Shown here piece after piece: positions 1 through 7,965 of a stretch of 39,953 nucleotides of DNA. This DNA comes from Candidatus Minthosoma equi (GTDB taxonomy: Bacteria; Bacteroidota; Bacteroidia; Bacteroidales; Bacteroidaceae). Position 1 is the first letter of the stretch, and every line of letters begins with the position of its first letter. Location: contig JAGHUI010000016.1 of assembly GCA_018064885.1 (NCBI GenBank), forward strand, positions 1 to 39,953, written 5' to 3'. Position numbers and translations under genes: made by a program. The notes beneath the pieces were generated by a model. The model was given only the letters and a program-made list of their open reading frames with translations, had not been told where the DNA came from and did not search any database.

Positions 1-327
1 TCACGATACCCTTCGTTCTTCCTTTGACAGAATACACATTTTGTCGCTTCATCCAAAGGTGGTGTTTTGGAACCACCCCCTTATTTTGCTAGTCCGACAA
101 AATGTCATTACAGATGTTCCCTTCACACAACCCCTCAGTCATATCCACAACCTCCATCTAGTCTTCAAAACACACCTTTATTATATATAAAAGCCAACTT
201 TTCGTCTTAAATAAAGTTAAAATCGTTAAATCTGCACGATTTTACATTCTCAAAATATCCTTGATAGGACTTTTCTACCGTATTACCTACAACTCACTGA
301 TTATCAATATGTGCCACAAACTCTGGC
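1..327. other. Gene-free left edge before the LRR repeats
   Basis: I see no convincing gene here. A short hairpin (GGTGGT at 58-63 pairing with ACCACC at 72-77, followed by a T-rich stretch) could be the terminator of a gene lying to the left. The segment from about 180 to 310 is AT-rich. It contains no TTTG, so no standard Bacteroidetes -33/-7 promoter can be read immediately ahead of the LRR gene. A stop codon at 298-300 closes the LRR frame on its upstream side. LRR-like sequence begins abruptly at about 321, where TCTGGC resembles the end of a repeat unit. Confidence 0.5.
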
Positions 328-534
328 TGTAGCGGCTTGACGAGTATCACGATTCCAGAGAGCGTGACTTCCATTGGCGATGAAGCCTTCAAGAAATGTA
401 GCGGCTTGACGAGCATCACGATTCCAGAGAGCGTGACTTCAATTGGCTCTTATGCCTTCTCCGGCTGTAGTCGCTTGACGAGCATCACGATACCAAATAG
501 CGTGACTTCCATTGGCAATGAAGCCTTCTCTGGT
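328..534 (+). repeat. Three 69-bp tandem LRR-coding repeats
   Basis: Units at 328-396, 397-465 and 466-534 each begin TGTAGCGGCTTGACGAG or a close variant and encode one 23-residue LRR. They are nearly identical at the nucleotide level, so they are recent duplicates and good substrates for homologous recombination. The first unit directly abuts non-LRR sequence at about 321, which marks the break in the gene. Confidence 0.85.
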
Positions 535-2766
535 TGCTCGAACATTAACAATATTTATGTTGATGCTGAGGTTCCTCTTGGTGGTATGAGTTCTACTGGA
601 TTAAGTACAGGAATTAACGTTTTTGTAAGCAAGCGCAGTATGATAGATGCTTACAAAAAAGCATCTTACTGGAAAAACAATCACATTTTTTATAATTGGG
701 ATGGCAATCTGGACGATTTGGACTTAGTAACTGTGACAAATAAGTCTGCAGGACAGTTGTCAAGCCGTATTATGCAGAAAGGATATAAGGTTGGAGATGT
801 TGCTGCTCTCAAGATTATAGGTGAAATGAATGATATTGACTGGGGTGTGATAAAAGGACAAATGAATCTTTCATACCTTGACCTTTCTGAGGCAAATGTG
901 AATGCTATTCCAGAAAGCGAATTCTCATATATGTCTCTCGTGACTATCTTGTTGCCACAAGATTTGACAGAGATAGGTGAAAATGCTTTCCGCAATTGTG
1001 CTCTTCTCGCAGAAACTCTTGAATTCAATAGCAATTTGCAGTCAATAGGCAGTCGTGCTTTTGAGAATTGCGATAATCTTGCCGAAGTGACTTTCAACGG
1101 CGATGTCAATTCTATAAGCGGCTATGCTTTCTCTGGTTGCGTTGATCTTGTCAAAGTGACTATCAAAGGTGATATCAATTCTATTGGCTACTGTGCTTTT
1201 GAGAATTGCGATAATCTTGCCGAAGTGACTTTCATTGGTAATGTAGGTTCTATTGACAAAGCTTTCTCTGGTTGCAATAATCTTGCCGTAGTGACTTTCA
1301 ACGGTAATGTGGGTTCTATTGGTGACGAAGCTTTCTCTGGTTTCTGCGATCTTACCGAAATGACTTTCCATGGTAATGTGGATTCTATTGGTGGCTATGC
1401 TTTCTCTGGTTGCAATGGTCTTACCGAAGTGACTTTCCATGGCGATGTCAATTCTATTGGCGGCTATGCTTTCTCTGGTTGCGAGAATCTTGCAACAGTA
1501 ACATTCGAAGGAAAGACTGAGGCGATCGGGGAATTTGCTTTTGACAATTGTAAAAAACTTAGGGAAATCGTATGGCCAATAGGGTTAAAAAGACTTGAAT
1601 ATGGATGTTTAAAAGGTACAGGCTTTACAAAGCTTGAACTGCCGGATGGATTGGAATACATAGGTCCTGGAATGTTTAGTGGCTGTAGTTCTTTGGAATA
1701 TATTGATATTCCTTCATCGGTGACAGAATGGGACGTTTGGGCACTGGATAGATATTATACATTCTACCATAATTACAACTTGGCAACGATATCCGTTCAT
1801 TGGGACACTCCTATCGGCATGAGCAATGATCTGACTGTAAATATAGACTGTTCTAAAATTGAATTGTTAGTGCCATTCTTCACATCTGGTATATATATGA
1901 ATGCTAATGGTTGGAAGGATTTTGGCAATAACATCAGAGAGGTGTATGCAACTTTATCTGTGACAGCAGGAGAAGGCGGCTCTGTGGAAGTTTATGGCAA
2001 GAAGGTGTGCAATGAGACAAAGGGTGTTCAGCTGATTTCTGGTGAGAAGCCTGTAATCACTATCACTCCAGACGGCAGCAACGAAATAGCAATGGTTACG
2101 CTTGATGGCAAGGATGTGACAGATGAACTTACTGGCGATGGTGCTGTTAAGGAATTCGTCATGGATGAAATGGATGACGACTACACTCTCGTTGTCACTT
2201 TCAGCAGCATCGTGACTCTCACCTCTTATGGCTATGCTACCTATTCTTCAAGCTGCGAACGCTCAGTGCCTGCTGGTGTTACTGCATACACAGGCGCAGT
2301 AGATGAGGAAGGCAAGGTTGTTACTTGGACAGCAATTGCAGATGGCATCATTCCTGCTAACGAAGGCGTATTGCTCAAAGGCGCAGCTAATGCATCTGTG
2401 ACACTTGCAGCTTCATCAACAGATAAGGCTCAGATTGAAGGTAACGATCTCAAGGCTAATCTTTCAGAAAAGACTAAGCCTGAGCTTGGAGAGTTTGTTT
2501 ATGTTCTTAGCGGTGCAACTGTTATACGTCTTTCTGATGACGGTTCACTTCCTGCAAACAAGGCATACTTCAATCTAAGCCAGTACATTACAGATACAGC
2601 CTCAGCGGCGAAAATGCTTTCTTTCAATTGGGATGATGCTAATGCAATTAATGCAATCAACGCTGTTGGCAAGGCAAGCAATGCTTACAACTTGAAAGGA
2701 CAGCGTGTGAAGTCTGACAGCAAGGGAATCATCATCATCGATGGCAAGAAGAAACTCGTGAAATAA
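337..2766 (+). CDS. BspA-like leucine-rich-repeat surface protein, 5' end missing
   Basis: This is a BspA-type (LRR_5) protein, a family of Bacteroidales surface proteins linked to adhesion. The frame is open from 301, but the only in-frame start is TTG at 337, inside a repeat unit, and there is no signal peptide. I therefore treat it as 5'-truncated. Three 23-residue repeats of the type LTSITIPESVTSIG..AF.GCS (about residues 1-66) are followed by a linker. A second run of seven repeats of the type LAEVTFNGDVNSIGGYAFSGC covers about residues 247-406. The C-terminal part has a VTAGEGGSVEVYG segment typical of secreted beta-rich modules. It ends in NLKGQRV...KGIIIIDGKKKLVK, the tail pattern common on exported Prevotella proteins and possibly a sorting signal. 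The truncation could be real (recombination between repeats, loss of the exported form) or an assembly artefact at repetitive DNA. Confidence 0.8.
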   Translation: MTSITIPESVTSIGDEAFKKCSGLTSITIPESVTSIGSYAFSGCSRLTSITIPNSVTSIGNEAFSGCSNINNIYVDAEVPLGGMSSTGLSTGINVFVSKRSMIDAYKKASYWKNNHIFYNWDGNLDDLDLVTVTNKSAGQLSSRIMQKGYKVGDVAALKIIGEMNDIDWGVIKGQMNLSYLDLSEANVNAIPESEFSYMSLVTILLPQDLTEIGENAFRNCALLAETLEFNSNLQSIGSRAFENCDNLAEVTFNGDVNSISGYAFSGCVDLVKVTIKGDINSIGYCAFENCDNLAEVTFIGNVGSIDKAFSGCNNLAVVTFNGNVGSIGDEAFSGFCDLTEMTFHGNVDSIGGYAFSGCNGLTEVTFHGDVNSIGGYAFSGCENLATVTFEGKTEAIGEFAFDNCKKLREIVWPIGLKRLEYGCLKGTGFTKLELPDGLEYIGPGMFSGCSSLEYIDIPSSVTEWDVWALDRYYTFYHNYNLATISVHWDTPIGMSNDLTVNIDCSKIELLVPFFTSGIYMNANGWKDFGNNIREVYATLSVTAGEGGSVEVYGKKVCNETKGVQLISGEKPVITITPDGSNEIAMVTLDGKDVTDELTGDGAVKEFVMDEMDDDYTLVVTFSSIVTLTSYGYATYSSSCERSVPAGVTAYTGAVDEEGKVVTWTAIADGIIPANEGVLLKGAANASVTLAASSTDKAQIEGNDLKANLSEKTKPELGEFVYVLSGATVIRLSDDGSLPANKAYFNLSQYITDTASAAKMLSFNWDDANAINAINAVGKASNAYNLKGQRVKSDSKGIIIIDGKKKLVK
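1075..1554 (+). repeat. Second block of seven LRR-coding repeats
   Basis: Units start at 1075, 1144, 1213, 1279, 1348, 1417 and 1486. All are 69 bp except the third, which is 66 bp and lacks one codon in the SIG..AF segment. Words such as GCTTTCTCTGGTTGC recur unchanged between units, which indicates recent expansion. The consensus differs from that of the first block (VTFNGDV in place of ITIPESV), so two repeat families have been joined in one gene. Confidence 0.8.
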
Positions 2767-2790
2767 TAACTGATTAACAAATTGAAGAAA

Positions 2791-2991
2791 ATGAAAAAAA
2801 TATATGTTTCTCCAGAAGTGGATGTAATTGAAGTAAAACAAGAAGAACTGCTTGTTTCTTCTCCTGGCTTCATGGACGGCGAAGTAAACACAGGCGATGC
2901 AGCTGAGCGCTTGGATGTAGAAGGTGTAATGGATATTCAGGATGCACTAGAAGACATCAACAAGAGCGTCGGATTGAGCGTTTGGGAATAA
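2791..2991 (+). CDS. Small 66-residue protein of unknown function
   Basis: I do not recognise a named family. The protein starts MKKIYVSPEVDVIEV, is strongly acidic and has no cysteine, membrane segment or ordinary signal peptide. Short Bacteroidales proteins that open MKK.Y..PE and carry a Leu-Leu-x-Ser-Ser segment near residue 20 (here LLVSS) are common beside secreted proteins, but their role is not known to me. I chose ATG 2791 over the in-frame TTG at 2782 because ATG is the normal start and the family-like MKKIY opening begins there. It lies 24 bp after the LRR gene and before a terminator, so the two are probably co-transcribed. The opening could belong to a secreted-peptide precursor, but nothing nearby (no modification enzyme or transporter) supports that directly. 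Confidence 0.65.
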   Translation: MKKIYVSPEVDVIEVKQEELLVSSPGFMDGEVNTGDAAERLDVEGVMDIQDALEDINKSVGLSVWE

Positions 2992-3013
2992 TAAAACATT
3001 CGCAACAAACAAT

Positions 3014-3049
3014 AACGGTTCCGCTATCCACTTGGGTAACGGAACCGTT
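3014..3049 (+). terminator. Rho-independent terminator after the small protein gene
   Basis: AACGGTTCCG at 3014-3023 pairs perfectly with CGGAACCGTT at 3040-3049, and inner bases (TATCC with GGGTA) can extend the stem. A T-rich stretch follows. It sits 23 bp after the stop of the 66-residue protein and closes the LRR transcription unit. Confidence 0.8.
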
Positions 3050-3074
3050 TACTATTTCTATGTCTTTAATGATG

Positions 3075-3185
3075 CAAAAAGGGTAAGTGAAGGGTAAATG
3101 TTGGGTAAGTGTTGAAGATAACACTTACCACATATAACATGCTACGGTTCAATCTATTACTACAAAAAGGGTAAGTGGGTAAGTG
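3075..3185. repeat. GGGTAAGTG repeat cluster with a perfect hairpin
   Basis: GGGTAAGTG occurs at 3081, 3103, 3169 and 3177, with a near copy (GGGTAAATG) at 3092. The 15-mer CAAAAAGGGTAAGTG is duplicated at 3075-3089 and 3163-3177. One copy forms a perfect 10-bp hairpin: GGTAAGTGTT at 3104-3113 pairs with AACACTTACC at 3120-3129 around a six-base loop. The cluster lies between two convergent transcription units. Its function is unknown. Confidence 0.75.
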
Positions 3186-3231
3186 TTTTTAAAATACACA
3201 AAAATCAATTGACAAAATACAAAGGAAAACT

Positions 3232-3252
3232 AATGACCTAAAATAGGTCATT
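3232..3252 (-). terminator. Likely terminator of the purH-mre-rodA operon
   Basis: AATGACCT at 3232-3239 and AGGTCATT at 3245-3252 form a perfect 8-bp stem with a 5-base loop, 8 bp past the rodA stop. Read on the minus strand, the stem is followed by the T-rich stretch AGTTTTCCTTTG. The stem is AT-rich and so of moderate strength. Confidence 0.6.
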
Positions 3253-3260
3253 GGGGGAAA

Positions 3261-4724
3261 TTATTGCCTTTTCAAGTTTCGTTCTGCATCCATTCGTAGA
3301 AGAATGAAGAGGAGCAGGGTGAAACCCCATAGGGAGGAACCTCCGTAGGAGAAGAATGGCAAAGGAATACCAATGACGGGCGTGAGACCAAGCACCATTC
3401 CTACATTTATGAAAAGATGGAAAAGGAAGATGCTTAGCACGGAATAGCCATACACTCGCCCTAATGTGTCTGGCTGTCGCTCTGCCACAACGATGAGTCG
3501 CCAGATGAAAAACAGATATACAACGAGTACTCCTGCAGAACCGATGAATCCTTCTTCTTCGCCAACTGTACAGAAGATGAAGTCGGTGTGCTGTTCTGGC
3601 ACATATTTCAGCTTTGTCTGAGTACCATTCAAGAAACCTTTTCCATAAAGTCCGCCAGAGCCTATGGCAATCTTTGCCTGATTCACATTATATCCTGCTC
3701 CACGTGGATCATCTTTCATGCCAAGAAGAACTTCTATACGAGTGCGCTGGTGGTCGGCAAGATGCTCGAACATGGTGTGACTCATATAGAAGAACGCTGT
3801 TGATGCTATGGCAAACAGCGCAATGAGGACATAGTTTATCAAACGTGTGTAAATTGCCATTCCAATAAGATAGCATATCATAAGGATGCACAAGCCTAAC
3901 ATTATGTAGCACACATTGAATGGTATGACGAAAATGGAGAACAGCATCGCTAAGAATGTTGTTCCAAGGCAGCTTGCCGCCATAACTTTTACGACAAACC
4001 AATTCTTGCAATACACCCAAGTCATGCCTATGGTAAATAGCATAGCAAGCAGAAGCACAGTAAATTCACCTATTGACACAGGCATGTTATGGATAAACTC
4101 GTCGCTAAACCTCAGTCCAACAACGAAATACACAACGCAGGCAAATCCGCAGAACAGCAAAGAGCCTGTCATTCCTTCTCTATAGAGCACAAGGAAAAAT
4201 GCAAAATAAACGAGGGCTGAACCTGTTTCCTTTTGTCCGATAATCAAGACCATAGGCAACAATATCATTCCTATGGCTCGGGCAATATGCTTGGTTTTCT
4301 TTATACTGAAGCCATATTCTCCCATGAACTTGCCCAATGCGAGAGCTACAGCAAACTTCGCAAATTCAGCAGGTTGGAGCTTAACAGGGCCTATTGGTAA
4401 CCACGATCGAGAACCTTTAGTATCTGGAGCTATAACTATGGTGACGACAAGCAACAGCATCAATGCTGTGTATATGACGTATGCCGCTGTATCGTAAAAA
4501 CGTTTTTCTACAAGCATGAGAACCGTTGCAAGCACCAGAGACGTACCCATCCACACAATCTGCTTGCCGGAATTTGTTTCCCATTCAAAGAGATTTGGAT
4601 TGTTGAAGTCGTAACAGGCACCACACACACTGAACCATCCCCATGTGATAAGTATCACGTAGAGGATGATTGTCATCCAATCGATGCTCATGAATATGCC
4701 TTTGTTATCGTTCTCTTGTACCAT
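3261..4724 (-). CDS. rodA: Rod-shape-determining protein RodA (SEDS peptidoglycan polymerase)
   Basis: This is an FtsW/RodA/SpoVE-family integral membrane protein. It polymerises lipid II into glycan strands in the elongation complex, working with PBP2. Many hydrophobic segments run from IDWMTIILYVILITWGW to the C-terminus. Family hallmarks are PAEFAKFAVALALGKF, the loop with IGSGGLYGKGFLNGTQT and PEQHTDFIF, and the terminal GIPLPFFSYGGSS. The longest frame starts at 4766. I chose ATG 4724 (487 residues, MVQENDNKGIF) because it leaves a short cytoplasmic tail before the first membrane segment. It overlaps the mrdA end by 20 bp. ATG 4691 is an alternative. It is the last gene of the operon, with its partner PBP2 directly upstream. 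Confidence 0.95.
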   Translation of the reverse strand: MVQENDNKGIFMSIDWMTIILYVILITWGWFSVCGACYDFNNPNLFEWETNSGKQIVWMGTSLVLATVLMLVEKRFYDTAAYVIYTALMLLLVVTIVIAPDTKGSRSWLPIGPVKLQPAEFAKFAVALALGKFMGEYGFSIKKTKHIARAIGMILLPMVLIIGQKETGSALVYFAFFLVLYREGMTGSLLFCGFACVVYFVVGLRFSDEFIHNMPVSIGEFTVLLLAMLFTIGMTWVYCKNWFVVKVMAASCLGTTFLAMLFSIFVIPFNVCYIMLGLCILMICYLIGMAIYTRLINYVLIALFAIASTAFFYMSHTMFEHLADHQRTRIEVLLGMKDDPRGAGYNVNQAKIAIGSGGLYGKGFLNGTQTKLKYVPEQHTDFIFCTVGEEEGFIGSAGVLVVYLFFIWRLIVVAERQPDTLGRVYGYSVLSIFLFHLFINVGMVLGLTPVIGIPLPFFSYGGSSLWGFTLLLFILLRMDAERNLKRQ

Positions 4725-6558
4725 AATTAATATGTCTATGCTGGAAAGCCGTTGCCTTGCTTTCACTTGCCTTTGAAAGTTCTCCGTTTATATACTGTTC
4801 CATCATTAGAGATCCGATAGGCACACCAAAGTGGGCACCGAAACCACCGTTCTCTACATATACGGCAATGGCAATCTTTGGATCGTTCATTGGAGCAAAG
4901 CCCATGAAAGCAGAGTGGTCGTGACCACGGTTCTGAGCCGTACCAGTCTTACCGCACACTTCGTACATCGAGGTGTTCGCAGACTTACACGTACCACCTT
5001 GAACGGCTTTTCTCATACCAGCAACAACCATCTCATAGTATTTCTTATCAACCTTTGTCACGTGCTTCTCCAAAAGACTGTCTGCCAACTGACCGCCTTC
5101 TACATTCCTCACAACATGAGGGGTGATGTAATAACCACGGTTTGCTATTGTAGCGCCAAGATTAGCAATCTGCAATGGCGTTAGAGTGACCTCTCCCTGT
5201 CCGATAGCAATGGATATGACACTTAATGGTGACCAGTTATCCTTATAAGCATTGTCATAGAAATCCGCATTAGGAATCATGCCTCGCGCTTCACCCGGCA
5301 AATCCACACCAAGACGATAGCCAAATCCCATGCTGACCATATAGTCCTTCCATGTTGTCATCGCCTCTTGAATGGTTTTGTACTTACTTCTATTATTTAG
5401 CATGTGATAGAGGCCCCAACAGAAATAACCGTTACAAGAAGTGGCTATAGCTGGCACAAGAGGAAGCGGAGCACCATGTCCGTGACATCCCACTTTCATT
5501 CTTCCGAAACGGAAACCACGACTGCAAGGGTATGCTGTTGAACCTGTTATGATGCCTTCTTGCAAGAATGTCAAACCTTGAGATGTCTTGAATGTAGAAC
5601 CTGGAGGATAAGTTCCAGAAATAGCGCGGTTGAGCATTGGTTTCATAGGATCTTTCTGCATCTCAACCATCTGCTTGCTTCGCTGCTTGCCCTCCATGCG
5701 ATGAGGATCATAGCTTGGAGCACTGACAAGACAAAGAATCTCGCCTGTCTTAGGTTCAATGGCAACAATACTACCCATCTTACCCTCCATAAGCCTTTCT
5801 CCAAGCGCTTGAAGCTTCATGTCAAGAGAAAGAGTAAGATTCTTTCCTGGCACAGGCTTACGGTCTTTCACTCCATTCTTATAATGTCCCTGAATGCGAC
5901 CACGAGCATCACGAAGCAGCACTTCCACACCTTTCTCACCACGCAAATCAGGTTCGTAACTGCGTTCCACGCCTTGCTTACCTATATAGTCACCAGGTTC
6001 ATAGTAATCATCTCTTTCAATATCAGTAGGTGAGACCTCTGCAACATCGCCAAGGATATGGGCACCAAAGTCAGTTGCATACCTGCGAATGGATCGTTCT
6101 CTGACATAGAAACCTCTATACCTGAATAGTTTCTCTTGGAAAACAGAGAAATCGGCTGCTGGTATTTGTCCTAAGAAAAGCTGCTGTGTATAAGTGGAAT
6201 AACCAGGATTCTTGTTGCGATCCTTGATAGTCTCCATACGGCTGATGAACTCTTCCTTTTCAATACCAAGAGTCTTACAGAGATCAAGGGTGTCCAAATC
6301 CTCTATCTCGCGCATGATGACCATGACATCATACGCAGGCTGATTGTAAACCAGTAATTCGCCATTGCGATCATAAATCACGCCACGGCTTGGGAATATA
6401 ACTTTATTATAGAAAGCATTACTTTCGGCACGGACTTTGTAATCATCTGTACCATTGACAAGCTGGAGGAATGCAAGACGCACAATGTAACTTAGCACCA
6501 CAAGAAGCGCTATGCCGCCAAGAACATATTTTCGGTTTTCATAATGATGATCCTGCAT
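4705..6558 (-). CDS. mrdA: Penicillin-binding protein 2 (elongation transpeptidase)
   Basis: This class B PBP cross-links peptidoglycan during lateral wall growth as RodA's partner. Its 617 residues carry an N-terminal membrane anchor (about 11-33). A dimerisation domain with FPSRGVIYDRNG follows. In the transpeptidase domain all three catalytic motifs are intact: S321-T-F-K (within GTYPPGSTFK), S374-C-N and K537-T-G (VCGKTGTAQN). The order (after mreD, overlapping rodA) is the usual Bacteroidales arrangement and implies translational coupling to rodA. Nothing suggests decay. Beta-lactams of the mecillinam type act on this family. Confidence 0.97.
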   Translation of the reverse strand: MQDHHYENRKYVLGGIALLVVLSYIVRLAFLQLVNGTDDYKVRAESNAFYNKVIFPSRGVIYDRNGELLVYNQPAYDVMVIMREIEDLDTLDLCKTLGIEKEEFISRMETIKDRNKNPGYSTYTQQLFLGQIPAADFSVFQEKLFRYRGFYVRERSIRRYATDFGAHILGDVAEVSPTDIERDDYYEPGDYIGKQGVERSYEPDLRGEKGVEVLLRDARGRIQGHYKNGVKDRKPVPGKNLTLSLDMKLQALGERLMEGKMGSIVAIEPKTGEILCLVSAPSYDPHRMEGKQRSKQMVEMQKDPMKPMLNRAISGTYPPGSTFKTSQGLTFLQEGIITGSTAYPCSRGFRFGRMKVGCHGHGAPLPLVPAIATSCNGYFCWGLYHMLNNRSKYKTIQEAMTTWKDYMVSMGFGYRLGVDLPGEARGMIPNADFYDNAYKDNWSPLSVISIAIGQGEVTLTPLQIANLGATIANRGYYITPHVVRNVEGGQLADSLLEKHVTKVDKKYYEMVVAGMRKAVQGGTCKSANTSMYEVCGKTGTAQNRGHDHSAFMGFAPMNDPKIAIAVYVENGGFGAHFGVPIGSLMMEQYINGELSKASESKATAFQHRHINYGTRER

Positions 6559-6576
6559 ACAGAAACACCCTCCTTT

Positions 6577-7086
6577 CTACATTTTTCGACTTCTTACAAG
6601 CAGTTCAATAAAAATGACAAGAACAGTAGAAAGCAGAGTACCAATGCCAATAGCCATAAGCGTCAATTGCCAATTAGCAAGGGTGAAAGCATCAAGCAGA
6701 TAGAACGCAGAATGAAGAACGAGCATCATGATAAACACAAACAAGAAATACTTCCAAAATCCCATTGCGCGAAAACATGGAGTAAAATCTTCACTGGCAT
6801 CACGTGGTGCTAAGGAATTAAGAAGAGGAGCCTGAATCATAGCGATGAGGGTACAAGATGCAGATGCCATTCCTGCCGTATCAGAGAATGTGTCAAAAAG
6901 AAAGCCAGTGATGAATCCCCAAATAAGCAATGCCACCCTTGATGTGCCTCGACGGAAGCACACCATCATGTAGCCGATAATGAGTGGCGTAGCATATCCT
7001 AACAGATGTACCTGATTAAGCACCAGTATCTGCAAGAACAATATCACCAGCAATCGCAGGATTCTTATAAAAAAAGTTGCTTTCAC
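6577..7086 (-). CDS. mreD: Rod-shape-determining protein MreD
   Basis: This is a small polytopic inner-membrane protein of 169 residues that links MreC and MreB to the wall synthases. Several hydrophobic segments are visible (LRLLVILFLQILVLNQVHL, ATPLIIGYMMVCF, ALLIWGFITGFLFDT and two nearer the C-terminus). The segment GFITGFLFDTFSDTAGM is typical of MreD. MreD diverges quickly in sequence, so the call rests on size, topology and position between mreC (24 bp away) and mrdA (18 bp away). Confidence 0.9.
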   Translation of the reverse strand: MKATFFIRILRLLVILFLQILVLNQVHLLGYATPLIIGYMMVCFRRGTSRVALLIWGFITGFLFDTFSDTAGMASASCTLIAMIQAPLLNSLAPRDASEDFTPCFRAMGFWKYFLFVFIMMLVLHSAFYLLDAFTLANWQLTLMAIGIGTLLSTVLVIFIELLVRSRKM

Positions 7087-7110
7087 AATGCTTTTTCTTT
7101 TTAATTAGTT

Positions 7111-7956
7111 TTACTCACCAACATTCAACGAATCGGCTTTCTCTTCCAACTCTTTTCGTTCTGGTTGAGAATAATTAGTGATGATAGACACTTCGCGAAG
7201 TGTAGAGAAGTCTGTGAACAGTTTCACTGTCAACAAATACGACAGTCCATCTTCAGAATCGCCAATTCCCGCTACAAGACCAATTGGTATTCCAGGAGGG
7301 AATATATCGCTAAAACCGTTGGTTTCAACAATATCACGTTTCTTAACCTTAGCATGACGAGGAATGCCTGTAGCATACGTGCTATATGGAGTAGCACGAT
7401 GCCAAGTCAATGTTCCGAAATACTCTGAATTGCGGAGTCGGCAGCTTACCTTTGAATTTGTGTTTAGTAAAGGTATAACAATACTGTAGTGACGGCTTGT
7501 CATATAAATAACGCCGACAACACCTCTTGAACAGACAACACCCATTTCCGGGCGAATACCATCTGCTTCTCCTTTATTTATAGTTATGAGATTATTGGCC
7601 TTATGGACAGTAGCCTTTACTATCTGGGCGCTTACAATGTTATACCCAACAAGCTCATCGCAAACAGCTGCAGTATCAAGAGAGGCTTCTGCCATCTTCT
7701 TTTTCATCGATTCCACCTCACGATACAGACGCTGGTTTTCGCTTTCCAATCTGCGATTGGCAGTTTGCAAATCCATATACGACGTAACACTGCTAATGGC
7801 GGAGTAGACATTGCCCACCACGCCATTAGCAGTTGTAAAGTACACACTTCGCTGGTAACCGTTATAACTGAAGAGGAACAAAAGGCTCACAGCTTCAAGC
7901 AACAGAAACACAAACCAGTGCTTACCCTGTATGAGTAAATCGATTAATGCACGCAT
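7111..7956 (-). CDS. mreC: Rod-shape-determining protein MreC
   Basis: This is a bitopic scaffold protein of the elongation complex: one N-terminal membrane segment (about residues 14-30) and the rest periplasmic. A coiled coil at about 60-97 (YMDLQTANRRLESENQRL) supports dimerisation. It is followed by the two beta-barrel-like subdomains of the family, with the signatures NNLITINKGEADGIRPEMGV and GVVGVIYMTSRHYSIV. Its 281 residues are normal. It lies 9 bp after mreB and 24 bp before mreD. Confidence 0.95.
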   Translation of the reverse strand: MRALIDLLIQGKHWFVFLLLEAVSLLFLFSYNGYQRSVYFTTANGVVGNVYSAISSVTSYMDLQTANRRLESENQRLYREVESMKKKMAEASLDTAAVCDELVGYNIVSAQIVKATVHKANNLITINKGEADGIRPEMGVVCSRGVVGVIYMTSRHYSIVIPLLNTNSKVSCRLRNSEYFGTLTWHRATPYSTYATGIPRHAKVKKRDIVETNGFSDIFPPGIPIGLVAGIGDSEDGLSYLLTVKLFTDFSTLREVSIITNYSQPERKELEEKADSLNVGE

Positions 7957-7965
7957 CTAATGTGC

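Noticed and set aside
1042-1440. Repetitive minus-strand frame with MESHFGK-type repeats
   Set aside because: This is the reverse complement of the LRR-coding repeats. The plus-strand reading gives the recognised BspA consensus.
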